From Tubiluchus corallicola (taxonomy: Eukaryota; Priapulida; Priapulimorpha; Priapulimorphida; Tubiluchidae), in NCBI GenBank assembly GCA_030141605.1, contig JAQGDQ010000300.1:163501-227500 (forward strand): 64,000 nt of DNA, in the 5' to 3' direction. Positions within the stretch are counted from its first letter, which is position 1. Every line of letters starts with the position of its first letter. The notes under the pieces are model-generated. The model did not search any database. It worked only from the letters and a program-made list of their open reading frames with translations, and was not told the DNA's origin. Made by a program: the position numbers and the translations under genes. Shown here one piece after another: positions 45,401-57,987 of the stretch.

Positions 45401-48400
45401 TTCTAACTTTGAAAACATGGATGAACCCGACATTTTTGGTCTTTGCTGGAGATTGAGTTTGTGAGAATTTGAATTCTTGATACAAAGATGTGAAAAAAAG
45501 TGTTTTGTGTTTTTGTAATTCTTAAACCTCACAATTAATTAAAATAATTACTTTTTTATTTCAGCCATAGAAATACGAGGCCTGCAGAATGAGATTGAAA
45601 AACTTAAGAAATGCCTTAATCAGACAGAAACACTGTTAAATCAAACTAGAATGGATGTAAAGAAATGCACATGTGTTAAACAGTCAAAGGTTGGCACAGC
45701 TACCAGTAGCACCATCGGATTTGCTGATTCAACAAATCAAAATTTGTTTTCAAAATGTAAGACTAAAAAGAGTAGAAAAGACAATACAGTAGCTGCACAC
45801 ATTGCTGAAAGTTCCAAGCACACAGTGTCTAGCAATGGTCATCCAGGCTGTGCAGACGAATTTCAGCCTCCGACAATTATCGTCATGCCTAGCGGATATA
45901 TTGTTGTACCACCTCCAGCAAGTTCTGCTAGCACCCACCATGAACCCATCACGCCTGCGCCATGCAGCGGAAAACTTGATACACAAAACAAGGTTCAACT
46001 AACTGTTGATGTTGGAAATGGTGGAAGAATGGACAAAGGTGGCGTCGACAGCATTGTTCCTCAGACATTTTTAAACATGAATACCTTGCAACCATCATTT
46101 TCAGCTCCTCAAGTACAGTATCAGCCATCATTGTTGCAAAATCACCAAGCACCTATTGTCTATAATGTAATAACATCACCAGGTTTGATTGCAGGGAACA
46201 ATAGTATTGCGTCTGATCTTAAAAACCCAAAAGGCGAAATGAAAAAAACAGAAAGCGCTCAAGCTGATACACTTTCAAACGTTAGCACAAAGAGTGCGAT
46301 ACAGGAAAAACCCATTTCGTTAAGACTGTTGACACCTACTTCACAGCAGCTGAATGCTAGCATAGAAGGGGAACAAACAACAAATGCGACAAAAAATAAT
46401 GTCCAAAATGTAATTGCTAATGGCACAAACGGCACAGCCAAACCACCAACACTTGTTCAAATCCAGCCTCCTCAGCAGCAAATCATTATTGTTAATGACA
46501 ATGGAAACCCTGTTGCACAGAATCAGCCAACAGTTTTAATGTCCCCTTCAAGCCAGCTAATGTCCCCAAATGCTAGCAGCTTGGCATTAAATAAAACTTC
46601 TCTACAAGGAAACCAGTCTGTAAATTATCCAGCTATAAACCTGCAGGTACAGCCTTCTCATCAGGGTTTACTAAACCAAAATAATAAAGTGTTGCCAACA
46701 GTGAGTTTTCCACAGACACTAAATAAGACCATTGACAATCCTAGTTATATTCAAAATATTAGTGGACAAATAACACCTAATCTTATGTTGCCTGTTGTTA
46801 GTCACTCGGTAAACCAAGGATTAGCAAGCAATTCTAATTCAGTCACACCAACATCACTTGGTAGTGGTTTTCTTATTGTTAGTAACAAAGGCCAATGTTT
46901 GCCGCAGGCTTTATGGCTGCCTAATGGACAAATAATACCAGTTGTAACACAGGCAACAGGAACTAACCACAGCACTATGACTGTTAGTTTACCTGTTACA
47001 TTTGCCACCCAAAGTGCCACAGCCACAAAAACTCGCCTTAATGTAAGACAGCCCGCTAAAGCTACAAATATTGAAAATCTGGCATCATCAAAAACAACTG
47101 TGTTGTCTGATACAGTTGTTTTTAACCCAGCCACGAATCAATTAGCAAGCGGTGTTGTGGCACCAACGAATGTGGTCAATACAGTTACTACAAAAGTAAC
47201 AAGTAACATTATCAACTCAGAGTCGTTACCTTTGAATAGCACACATTGTCAAGGCGGCAGCCCTGTTAAAATTACACAGCAAAGAAAAATAAAACCAAAA
47301 CCTAATATTTTACAAACTGTTGCTCAGAAAACAGTTACTGCCAGTATTCCAAGTAAAATTGTCCAAACTGAAACAGAAGATATTTTGGCAAGGGCTACCA
47401 AGTCTATTTTCTCCACAGCAGATATGTCTCCTGTGCATATACAAGAACTTTCCGAAAACAGGCTTGAACTTAGTTTAGCAGCCGAAGTTACATGCAGCTC
47501 TCAACCATTGTCTACATCATCAACCTGTGTAACATCTATTACTGCTGCATCACCTGATAGCACTCAAATTGATGACACGAACAGACTTGGGCGCACTTCT
47601 CCTTCACTTGCTGCTTCAGATAAGTCAAAAATTCTTGAATCTCATGTCAATTTAGTTAAGGATGAAGCAAAGACTTTGGTGGATGAATTTGCTGTTGCTT
47701 GCAGTTCAAACTCGCAAAGCAAAGGCTCTGAGAAGCAATCCGGGAAGAAATCGTTGAAGAAAAAGCGAAAAGTGGAAGATGTAGACATCAGCAACTGCAC
47801 AAATTCAAAAAAGCAACCCAAGAGGTCCAAACCTTCTACGAAGAACGATGCAATAATATCTCATCACAAAGGTAAGGAGGAACATGACTCTTTACGTGAA
47901 ACGATAGTAAGTCTTGAAGCAGATACGGCATCTAAATCCGAGCAAAGTTTGCTTTTAGGTGACACTGCACCTGTTCTTGTTCAAACAACTGTAGGTGCAA
48001 CAACACAGAATTTAACTGTATCTAGCGAAGATAGAAATGCATTTTCTTCCTCTGAACAAACAACGCTTTCTACTGAAGCTGTGACATCGGCAAATCTAGC
48101 ATTGGCTCAAATGGAAACCAGTGCAGTTACTGTTGCGCAAATACTAAGTGTTCCACCTGTCCCAACTGCTAAGATAAACATTTCTCATTGTACTTCTGTG
48201 GACTCTGTAGGTGATAATTCAGTACCTGTTACATATGAAAAACAAACTGATAATTGCGTTTTTCAGCCCAATTATAGTATTCATTCATTCATGGAAAATG
48301 AAGTAGAAATTTCAGAATCAAATTCTATAACGACAGTAACCAATGAAAGCGAGCAACCTGTAGGGACTGCAAATTTGCCTTTGGCAAATGTGCAAGCTGA

Positions 48401-51203
48401 GTGCACTAATAGCTTTCTCTCTTTTCTAAATTTGTCACCTCCTTCAACGAAAAGCACAACTGCATTGAATACTTTGCTGCCTAGTATGGCTTCTATTAAT
48501 GAAATGCCTACATCATCATCAAACATGGCAGCAAGGAATGATGAAGCATTATTAGCAGACCAAAATTCGCTGTCTTCTGCAGTGTCTCAGCCAGTAAGCA
48601 CTACATGTGTTAAAACGATTCCTGAATCATATGTTAATATGTCACACAATGCAAATGCTAATTTTCACTCGCAGCTGCAAACTGGCCATGACAGTCATTT
48701 CAACAAAGAAGGGCTCACCTGTACAACTAGTTTGCAAGGATCAAAAAGTAATCAATACCAGAAAGATAAAAGTAGAAAAATTTTGCAGTCTTCATTTGAA
48801 GTCGATAGTAAAATAAACCAGTCAAGTAATTTACTTGAGCAACATAAACAAGTGTTACATCATTCACAAAAGCCAGAGTGGAAGGCATCACAAGCAAATA
48901 ATAGCGAGGCATGTATAGACAAATGTGGAGTGCCACGTTCTTGTTCTAATGATGTATCTAACAGGCAGTACAGTGAAGTGACTCAAAACCAGCCATTCAC
49001 TGGTCATGGAATTTCAGCGTGCACTCAAGCAAGCAAAATCAACGTGCCATTTAATATCACCTCTTCAGATGTATCCGTTGTGTATACAACTGCTGAGCAA
49101 TCACGAGCCTTCCCATATCAAAACTTTTATGGTGTTACACCACATCCATCCCTGCAAAATGATTACCAACAAACACCAACCTCAAAATTTAGTGACTTAA
49201 GCAGTGTAAAAGGGAGCAGGCCAATTACAAGCTCTGACTCGAAATTGCCACTTGTGTTTCCACAGGGAGACAAACTTGGAGTGGCACAGTCATTGCAGAC
49301 ACCTGGATATCCTAGTCAGTTTATGTCAGTTCACCATAGCACCAGTTCAAATAAACTACCTGTAAGTGCACACCATTCTCAACCAAATCATACTGTATCA
49401 GCAAAAAATCCTTATTGTCCAGTCACAGATCTCAACAAAAATTTCAGATCAGCCTCTAGCCATCTAAGTACACCTATTACATCAGCAGTTGAACACATAA
49501 ATTCCACATTATCATATCACACAAATACTCCTAAAAGTTCTGGTCCAGTGTACTCTGATGCTGTGGCACTTCAGTGGCCTTGCGTTACTCAAGAGTTACC
49601 TTCATTTAATAATAGTGAGATACGTCATGATCCAAATTTACATCACAGAAGATATTCTGACAGTTCTAATCACCATGATTCCTATATCAATTCTGTGCCA
49701 GGCTTACAGCCATCTTGTTCGAATGCTACTCCAAATTTGATGCAGTCTCTAAATACATATGATTCTTCTGTTGTTTTGCCACTTGGTCAAAACAAACCAT
49801 CAAAGAAAAGTTCCACTTCCCACTCTAAAATTGCTTTGCCTTATTCAACAGAAAATCTATTACAAACCCAGAGTGGAAAAGTATCCAGTAAGGGAGCTAC
49901 TCAGCAAAACAAAGCCAGCAATCCTATACAAAGACGTACGAATAACTGGCCTCAAGTGCCACCTTCAACTTTTGCAGAAAGTACAAATCCATGTATATCA
50001 TCAGCTTCTTCGTTTTGCTTTTATCAACCTTTTGCCTCAACTACTTTAGCAGATTTATCTGCTGCTGCTCCAAACAGACCTTCGTTTAGTGGAATATCTA
50101 CCAGTGTTACACCAGTTCAAAAGCAAGCTGGTCTTATGAATCATGCTGTGCATGCAGCTATGTATAAGTCTCCTAATAAGAGGGTATCACTTTCCCAAGA
50201 AGTGTCAAGTGTAGAGATAGCAGATTATCATATTGCAGACAACTCAAGAAGGACAGCTGGAGCTGTGTCTAATTATAGCATGCAGCCATCTTTCTCACAA
50301 CCTCAATTTGTCAATAATCCATTGCAGTCAAATCATCAGTTTGCATATAGTTATAGCCAGCGGGACAACTTTGTTTTTCCAGGTATGCCTAACAGTGTAG
50401 CGAAGCCTTCAGATTCGCTTGGCTGTCCTCCACCTGTTGGACTTTTAGAGCCTAATACATCAGTATCCCATGAGCGAAGTAAAAAGTCCAAAAATAGTCA
50501 AAAGCACCATAAATCACATAACCATTCTCGGCCCTTACAAAAGAAATCAAAATCAATGGCAGAAGTTGACACAAATCTCTCCAATTCAATATTTGAACCG
50601 TCAATAGGTAGCATGCCTCCTTATTTTTCTATACCCACATTATCACCACCTCGGAATGACGTGCCAGGGCCATATTTACACAACAAACTAGTAAATGCCC
50701 ATTCGCGAGCTCCTTCACGAAATAATCACCATGGGCAGCTTCAGGGTCCTCTCGATAATGGTCCACAGGTGAATCCTGTATTTGGGATGCGGGGTGGTAG
50801 CTTTAACCTGAACACTATACGGGCACCTCGTTCTGTGTCTCAATTTACACCACGTAGTAGTGCTATTCCCACAACTATGCCTGCACATTTACCAAACTTT
50901 AACCTGAGCAAGATTTTTCCTGATATCAGTTCATCTCCAGCTAATGATAGCATTGGCATCCCGCCAATTAAGTTTCCTCAAGGTAACACTCTGATGGGAA
51001 ATCAGCCAGTGGAGCACACCATACAGCACCACCCACAAAATGCCTCTCTGTACAACAGAAGCCACCCTCCGCCTGTTATTCACAATGCAATAAGCATAAA
51101 TAGCATATTAGGCCACAGCCACAATTTTGAGAGACCCCATGTGGCATTAAATAGCACACCAATTCCTCCCCCATTTCACCCACATGGGCATATGCTTTGG
51201 TAA
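42410..51203 (+). CDS. USF3: USF3-like giant bHLH-leucine zipper transcription factor
   Basis: Exons: 42410-42449 (ATG at 42433), 43735-43858, 44182-44278, 45565-51203; GT-AG junctions with phases 2, 0 and 1 agree, giving 1,958 aa. Exon 2 codes the basic region and helix 1 (KSHNLTEKERKDKIRNAINK and LGTLLPDAYL); the His, Glu and Arg of the HNxxExxR pattern that read E-boxes are present. Exon 3 codes helix 2 (NMLQILEASLEYVALIKEKN) and exon 4 starts with a coiled coil (LQNEIEKLKKCLNQTETLL). The rest is S/T/N/Q-rich and disordered, with a KKKRK-type NLS near residue 806. Short blocks shared with vertebrate USF3 (about 2,245 aa) are ILARATKSIF near residue 686, LPNFNLSKIFPDI near 1854 and INSILGH near 1922. 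The frame stays open upstream of the ATG to a plausible acceptor at 42409, so an earlier start in another exon is possible. Target genes are unknown. Confidence 0.86.
43005..43545 (+). mobile_element. ~540 bp repeat family, copy B, in USF3-like intron 1
   Basis: Same family and orientation as 31398-31955, with blocks TTGTTACATGCATTTTGCCAT, GTGCTGTACCTCTCAGAGCA, GCGTTAAATTTGAAATT and TTATTTAATTGCCAGAAACA. The right end, with GGTCTTGAAATGTATGC and GGTAGGATATGAGAA, extends to match the reverse complement of the left end of copies C and D. Confidence 0.8.
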
Positions 51204-52450
51204 ATAACACAATGTTGTTGAATACTTATAAATTGTAAGTAATTTTTTAACATGTTTATTATGATTATTCGGTTCAAGTGATGAATTATGTGTCAAATAT
51301 GGTCTTACTGTGTTTACATCTCCATGTATAATGGCATTGAATGCACAATTTTTGTCACATTTTGTATAATCTTAATAACTTTTTGACTTTGGGTTGATTT
51401 TTGGCTCGAAGTGAAGCAAACTTGGTATTTATACACCACCCAGGTTATGTCTTGGTTGAAATTTTATTGATTGTTGTACAATTATTGCTTTTAAGTAGAA
51501 ATGTTGAGAAAGTATTATTATTATTACATCGTATTCTGTATATTTTGAAGCAAACCTTTAGTGTATAGCATAGTGTAGTATAGATTGTGTTAGTGTAACA
51601 CTGGATTTGCTAATTTTACAGTACATAATATTGCATTTGTGGCATATGGTAATTGTAGTTATGTATTTTAAGCATATGTTAAATTTTTGTTTTCTTTGTC
51701 ATCTACTTCAATCATTGATTCGTTTATCTTTATTAGAGGTGTCGTTCTACTCATGTCATATCAGTAGCTTTTTTACTGAAAATGTACATATTTTTGCCAG
51801 TATTTGGGAGTCTCTTTTAAAGTTGCCACTAATAATGTTTTAACAAATGCGTGATCACTGATTTTAGAAAAATTGCTTTAATGAATGTACAGGAGAGAAA
51901 AACGAGCTTGAAAATATGTGTTTATTCCTCAAATAGCTACAGAGATATCATTATTTTACATATTTTGAATGGTATGCTGAACCATACTGCACCACCTATT
52001 GGGAAATCCCTAAATACCACAACACGGTCAGTTTAAACTTGACTTTTTGTACTATAAGTTTTCACAATTTAAAGTATAATAATGAGGTTTTAGGGTTTCA
52101 ATTCCTTAATGGCACATGTACATAAATTAAGGTGTATGTTTTGTCGGTGCCCTACCGTCGGTAATATCATAGTGTACATTTTAAATCTCCTTTTTTACCT
52201 CTTACTAAATTGCACTTTCGGTCAGAATAGCAGAGTACAGTACTGCTACGTTTAGTTGTGTGACAGAGTGTGACATCATATTGTTATTACACGTTGTAAA
52301 ATTGTTAGTGATATTTAATTTTTGTCATGGTGACTATGGCAGTATAGAAGCATTTATTTTTTGTCCTTGGATATATGTTACTTTTGTACCAGGTATGACT
52401 GACCCTAGGTTTGTGACTTCTGATTAGCCTAATTGCTGGTTAGAAATAAA
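51204..52450 (+). other. Probable USF3-like 3' UTR with poly(A) signal
   Basis: AT-rich sequence with no open frame of interest follows the stop codon. The first canonical AATAAA I found is at 52445-52450; further hexamers occur near 53133 and 53194. The end of the transcript is inferred. Confidence 0.4.
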
Positions 52451-52836
52451 CACTTTTTTTATTTTGAATCTCGTAAGCAGCTAAAAGTTGGGACTTTAAG
52501 GACCCCTTTTTACTTTGATTATCCTTAATATTTTCTTATTGGATCACATTAAATTTGTACAGATCTACAGGGTTTACTTAATTATATTATTAGAATTTTT
52601 TGTTTAGTATAGTAATAATTACTCATATGTCTCAAGTGTATATAGTTTTGTAAATAATTTTTGAGCTCATAAGGTAAATTTAACATACAGCTTTTTATCA
52701 GTTGCAAGAGCTTCTCGTGCTTGTTATTAAATTATCAATGTTGTGTTTATATTTACAATTTTAGTAATGGCATTTAGGTAACACAAGAGTAAGGTTAATT
52801 TGCATAGATTTTTTTCTTAATCTTGTTGCTACAGTT

Positions 52837-53072
52837 ACCATAAAGGTAGGACTCCACGCGTATTGCGTGATGCGTAGATACGCTTAGCGCTACAGACAAA
52901 TGGAACCAGTCATTACCCATCACGGATTGCGCATTACGCGCACATGGAATCCATGCTCGCGTAATGCGTGATGCGTAGATACGCTTAGCGTCTACAGACA
53001 CATGGAATCAGTCATTGCGCATCAGGGATTACGCACTGCGCAAAAGCGCGCAAGGAATCCTACCTCTATGGT
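52837..53072. mobile_element. Fold-back, CpG-rich MITE (236 bp) with internal tandem repeat
   Basis: The terminal inverted repeats are ACCATAAAGGTAGGACTCC on the left and the reverse complement of GGAATCCTACCTCTATGGT on the right (two mismatches). The interior is two copies of a roughly 115 bp unit containing GCGTGATGCGTAGATACGCT, TAGCG and CTACAGACA. It is dense in CpG and GCGC words against an AT-rich background, and strong hairpin formation is expected. No ORF is present. Confidence 0.75.
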
Positions 53073-53399
53073 GCATAACTGAGTCGTATAGATTCAGAAA
53101 ATGTAAAGAATTGTTACAGAATTTGCAGCTTTGTAATAAAAATGCATTCTTGCGCGGTTGTTACTTGCGCTAACTATGCTTTTACTGTTCTGAAATAAAA
53201 TTCAGAGAATTCTGGAAAATGGATACACAATTGATTTTAACCATTTCGAGTAATTTTTGTTCAGGGGGCGGTGGGCTTCAAACTGTTCACCTTGGTGCTT
53301 TATCAGTTTGTTCTATCATGTTCAGTCCAATCTTAGGTAATATAAGATGAAAGAGACTTCAAATAAATGACAACATCATGTAATAGATATAGTACTAAA

Positions 53400-53870
53400 A
53401 ATAGAATCAGTGTAACCTCATTATAACGCCTCCCCCTCCGTTTATAATACCCCTCCCTCGTTTATAATGCCAACTTGCTGAACGCCCAAATTTTTAGCAG
53501 AACAAAAATATCAGCTTACTGTAATTTGCGAAACGAACTGTAGAGGAAGAGACTAGATACAGGAAGTAAGAAAGAGGGAACGAGGGAGAGAAAGAGAGTA
53601 GGAGGAGAGAGAGTGAGGGCGAAAATGAGAGTGTATGTGTGAGTGAGGGAGAGAATGAAAGTGGGAGAAGGAAAGATAAAGAGAGTGTGAGAGCGAAGGA
53701 GAGTGAGAGGGGCAGAGAGAGATTGTAAAAGCTTTGCTTAGCTGAATAGGAATTTCCAGTTCGTTTCGCAAATTACAGTAAGCAAAATATCCATATTTGC
53801 ATAAACACGTAATAATGCACCTCGTTATAATACCAAACTCGCTTAATGCCAATTTTTTTTGCAGTCGCGA
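53400..53870. mobile_element. Composite element: pogo-like ends, perfect 27 bp inverted repeat and purine tract
   Basis: Outer sequences CAGTGTAACCTCATTATAACG (53409 onward) and CACCTCGTTATAATACC (53818 onward) resemble Tc1/pogo MITE termini. Inside, 53514-53540 and 53757-53783 are perfect 27 nt inverted repeats (no mismatch by eye). Between them 53541-53730 is an almost pure A/G strand of mixed GAGA, GGGA and GAAA words. I read it as nested or composite non-autonomous elements around an expanded purine repeat. Confidence 0.6.
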
Positions 53871-53979
53871 AGTAGGTTTGAATTTGAAGAAAAAAATATT
53901 GCTCCACAACAGGTATGCAAATTCGGCTACACCTAGCTTACTAACTCCTTTATTCACTTCTTTAACGTGTTTTGCTGCT

Positions 53980-54007
53980 TGTTTGTTTTTGTTTGTTTGT
54001 TTGTTTT
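53980..54007. repeat. (GTTT)n microsatellite
   Basis: Short run of GTTT units (TTTGTTTGTTTGTTTG and neighbours) in the intergenic region after the USF3-like gene. Confidence 0.8.
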
Positions 54008-54318
54008 CTTTACACTGGTGTTTATAACAAAATAGTTGTACAAAGATTCATTTTCTTTTTTTCCATTTTTTCCCCGAAATTATTAATGAAGTCATAATTG
54101 CGGAAAATAAAACATTAAAATTTCATTAGTTGGTATTGACGAATTTCGAAAGCATTCTGCTTTCATTTAATTCCGATTCTGCATAGCTTGAAGTGAAAAG
54201 CCAATTATGCTTTTTTCCTGTACCATTCCGCCTAGGCTGGATTCAGTTGATCTTATTAAGTAATTTAATTTTGGTACCAGATACCACTGATTCACGAACG
54301 ATCACCATTTTTGTTGTA

Positions 54319-54641
54319 CAGTCGACCCTCGTTAAACCGGACCCCGTTAGCCCGGATATCGGGTAAGATGGACGTCATCCGTGGTAAAGGAAACTGACCG
54401 ATTTCCGTCCGAGCCGGAGCGCTGAACACAACACGGCCTACCAACTGTACAATAATTTCTTCATCTTCACAGGTTAACTATTTTAAAGTAATATACAGTA
54501 TAGTATATAGTGCAATGGACATAGGCCTTTTTAAGGTGATTATTCCTGTATAATATAGACCATATATAGGCATATCGGATAATCGGCTAAACCGGACCAC
54601 CCCCCCACCCCCAATTAGTCCGCTTTAACGAGGGTTGACTG
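54319..54641. mobile_element. Pogo/Tigger-like MITE (323 bp)
   Basis: Begins CAGTCGACCCTCGTTAAACC and ends with the near reverse complement GTTTAACG/CGAGGGTTGACTG pattern (CTTTAACGAGGGTTGACTG). CAGT...ACCCTCGTTAA ends are characteristic of pogo/Tigger members of the Tc1/mariner group. TA precedes the left end; the right-hand TA is changed to AA. No transposase is coded. Confidence 0.8.
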
Positions 54642-56790
54642 AATTTGTTTTTGTTCTATATTGTAACATCGCCATTTATCATTGGATTTCAGTAATTTAA
54701 TTTTAAAGCAGATCACAAAAACATCAAACTCCAAAATAAAGTTCTAATTTTTAATTGCACAAGTTTAGGTCAGAGCGCGAAAACGCAACCGTTTTTGGCC
54801 AAAATCAAGCCGCACCTCCAAACTGTTTCAAAAAAAGTTCCTAGTTCTAACAAGTACCAGCCCATCAATTTCCAGGGCCCAAGTGCTAAGAATAGTCCCA
54901 CAGTAACCATGCAACACCCATCTCTCTAGGGCAAGCACTTTCCACTACCCCCAGGACGACATACACTTACCTTCACATACTCAAACATCACTATACTTAT
55001 CACACCACACTAACTTCTTTTTACTAGTATTTATTATTAATTATTGTAGGCCTAATTGTATAGACGTATGATTGCTAGACAAATCGATTTTTGACAGTGT
55101 TATTAGAAATTTTGCAAAGAAAAAAACAGAAAAGCACATTTCAATTTAACTCTAGTTGAATGTTAAACTAATCTTTTGTTTTTTTAAGAAAAGTATTTTC
55201 CTTTGAAAGAATTTATTATGAACGTTTAAAAAGCATTTCACTATGAAAAACCCTGAACAATGATTAGTGAACGTAACCGTAAATACTGATTTATCTTGCT
55301 GCATTAAGTGAATATGTTTGTTACATTATGTTATATCTGATCATGAAAATAAATGAGAATTTATGAGAGTTTTATATGTGGATTTGCTGAACACCAAATC
55401 CTCAATTTGAGAAAAATCTTTGCCTGCTTCGGGTCCCAAAGGGTCTTGTACCGTTTGCTAGTGGTCCTAAAGTCCTGATGCTCATTGTTTATAAAAATAA
55501 CCATTTTACTCTGATTAGTTACTCTATTCCACATTTCTGTGACCAAAACGAGTTTTTAATTTTCGCTGTAGATCATTTAAAAGGGCGTATATAGGTTTAT
55601 ACGAACCACATAAATCAAATTCTTGTTAATAATGACTGACAGTAAAAATTCACACACTTAAGATTGAGCCTTTTAATCGAGTAACATTTAACCGAGGTTC
55701 AATTTTCGGATTAAGTTCAGGTTGAGCCAGACAAAAAGTTTTTACCTGAGAAAAGTATAACCTTTACTCTGCGCAAAGTTGAAACTATTATTAAATTTCT
55801 AAAAAAAAAGAACAGCACTGCACAGCGGCTAAACAGATACAAAAGAAATTTTCACCTTCAATAGTAACTAATCGCGCTCCTTAATCCGCTGAAAAATCAG
55901 GATTCCATTGTTGGTATTTCTAAAGCAGGTGGTGAATTTCATACGTAACGCTAATGCACTTTGGCGCAATTTACAATAGTGTCACTTTGATTAAACGAAG
56001 ATGCTGATTTTAATACCTACGGATTTTAATCGGATTATCTGACTGAACTTGTAAATAAGAGTCGAAATTTTTGTTGTTACTTTCATATTTTTCTAACTAT
56101 CAATGTTGTTATGTTTACATATTTTTTAATAAAGACAATTAGGTCTAGGTTTTTACCGAATTTTTAGAGGCACGGTTAGCAGTTATTATTAAGAGCCCAT
56201 TTCAAAGAAAATAAAGGCAGAATCATTACAACGCTATTTTTCGAGTAGACCACTTTATAAAATTAATAAATCTAGTGGCAGCTCAAGGTAATAGGTTACC
56301 GAAAATATGAACACAGATCTAGAAATATACAACGCTTAATAACTAATTTGATAGAGGATAACTGCAAAATAATCTTCTTTAATCGAAAGAATTTTAAAGA
56401 ATTTTACGGACGAAAAGTGTGAAGAAAACCGGATTCATAAGCAGCTGTACTGTACCTAGGAATATTGAGGTTAAATTACGAGAAGCAACGGCAAAATTAC
56501 TACTAACAGTAACGTGATAAAACCAATGAATAAAGATCTCGAAAGCATGTTCTGTAAAAGTAACAACAAAAGTAGTTTTATGTACGATCTATGCGTTCTG
56601 GTAAGCCGGACATTGGAGAATTGAAACTCCGTTGCAAAATCTGACCCAGTCAAAGAAAGAACATGAAATTACAATCTGTCAGGTGACTTTATGTAATACA
56701 TGTAAGTTGAAACGCCAGCTTAGAAGTGACTGCAGTATTTCTTCTAAGTCGATTTGCGAAAACAGAGTATGTAGTTTTAAAAATTAAGAT
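54642..56790. other. Intergenic DNA without clear features
   Basis: AT-rich. Scattered words near 55670-55690 and 55985-56040 (ATTTAACCGAGG, TTTGATTAAACGAAG) hint at decayed pogo-like elements, but no complete structure can be drawn. A sequence near 56590-56630 (GGACATTGGAGAATTG) resembles part of the gene candidate at 58578-58707. No exon was identified. Confidence 0.5.
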
Positions 56791-56794
56791 AGAT

Positions 56795-57330
56795 AAGATA
56801 CTTTATTTATTTGTCGACATTTAAAACAGGCAATATGAGCCAAAGCTACTGCAATCAACACATACAGAGAGAATTTACATCTTTAAAATACACAATTAAA
56901 TAAGAAATCTAATGACTGGAAAGTAAAAAACGTGACACCAATAAATTTTATGCACTATTTAGTATCACAAAATAATCTGTTATTCAAGTCGACAAAATTA
57001 TACCCTCTTTGAAATCGTTTACAGGTTTCGTCATACCAAAAATATTTAAATGACCCTAGACTGCAGTAGCCGCCTGGATGTTTTTAGGTCGGCCATTCCA
57101 CAACTTTGCTCCTTGGTAACGTAGAAAATTAAACCATATGTGGTAGTATTGACACAAGGGAACAAAAAGTTCTTGAATATATGGAGGGTCTAGAGATAGA
57201 GCCAGTTGTATACCTCAGTTACTAAGAACCCAAGTCTGCCAAGTTAGATATTTTCTATAGTAGCTAAGATCCAAGCGTTTGCATACAGTGTGCAACTGAA
57301 GCCAATTTCCATGATGACAGAAAACATGAG
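56795..57330 (-). mobile_element. 3' end of a degenerate non-LTR retrotransposon
   Basis: On the minus strand the fragment carries GAKLWNGRPKNIQAATA, the counterpart of the C-terminal KLWNSLPxxI motif of LINE proteins. It ends near 56795 with AAATAAATAAAGTATCTTAT and a TATC-type tail, the usual 3' structure of such elements. Frames are broken and the reverse transcriptase core is missing. Confidence 0.65.
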
Positions 57331-57987
57331 ATATTACAAGCGCTAAAAAAGCTAGTTAGCGCAGAACACTGTATAGGTTTCAAATTTTTAAGTTGACAGG
57401 TAGACTTTCATTGTGCACAAAAGCTTTGGATAGATAATTTGATGATTGATACATGGTAGTCATTGAGTAATACGTTGAACATACGACACCTCGCAGATCA
57501 ATGAACAACAACAATCAAAACAAACATCATCAGTGATTCGTATAATAACCCAGTACAAGTAGAAAATAAAATACAAGCGAACAGACAACATTTCATTAAT
57601 ACGAATGTAATCCTAATCATGCATTTAAAGGAGAAGAATACGGGTACCTGAAGTAGATTTCAGAAAAATCACCTTAAAAAAATTATGTTACTTTATAGCT
57701 ATTATACGTACATAGTAGCATATCGTACTCGCGTTGAAATTTTCATTTGTTTTCATTTTAAATCTCCCGCAATACTGTTCCGACCGCGCCATATGCGCAC
57801 AACGTAAATGTGAGGAAGAAAAGGAAATGTTAAATGTCCCAAAAAAGTTATATTACTTAGCATTTCGCTTACCTGCTTGAAAGACTTGTGTGACTAGAAA
57901 ATAAAATTTAACCAGAAACATATTTTTAATCTTAATGACAAGATACAGTAATTTAAAATTTGACTTATTTAGTAAGTTATCATCAAA
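57331..57987. other. Intergenic DNA, possible promoter at right end
   Basis: Mostly AT-rich. From 57770 it becomes richer in CpG (CCGACCGCGCC, TGCGCAC) and ends in CAAAATGGCTGCG, a YY1-type promoter word that also contains the ATG of the next candidate gene. No exon seen. Confidence 0.35.

Noticed and set aside
45750-50049. Many short ORFs in other frames under the USF3-like large exon
   Set aside because: They overlap a 1,850-codon continuous frame with recognisable conserved blocks; all are shadows.
53553-53957. 134-codon minus-strand ORF rich in Ser/Leu/His
   Set aside because: It is the antisense translation of the purine-rich tract; low complexity only.
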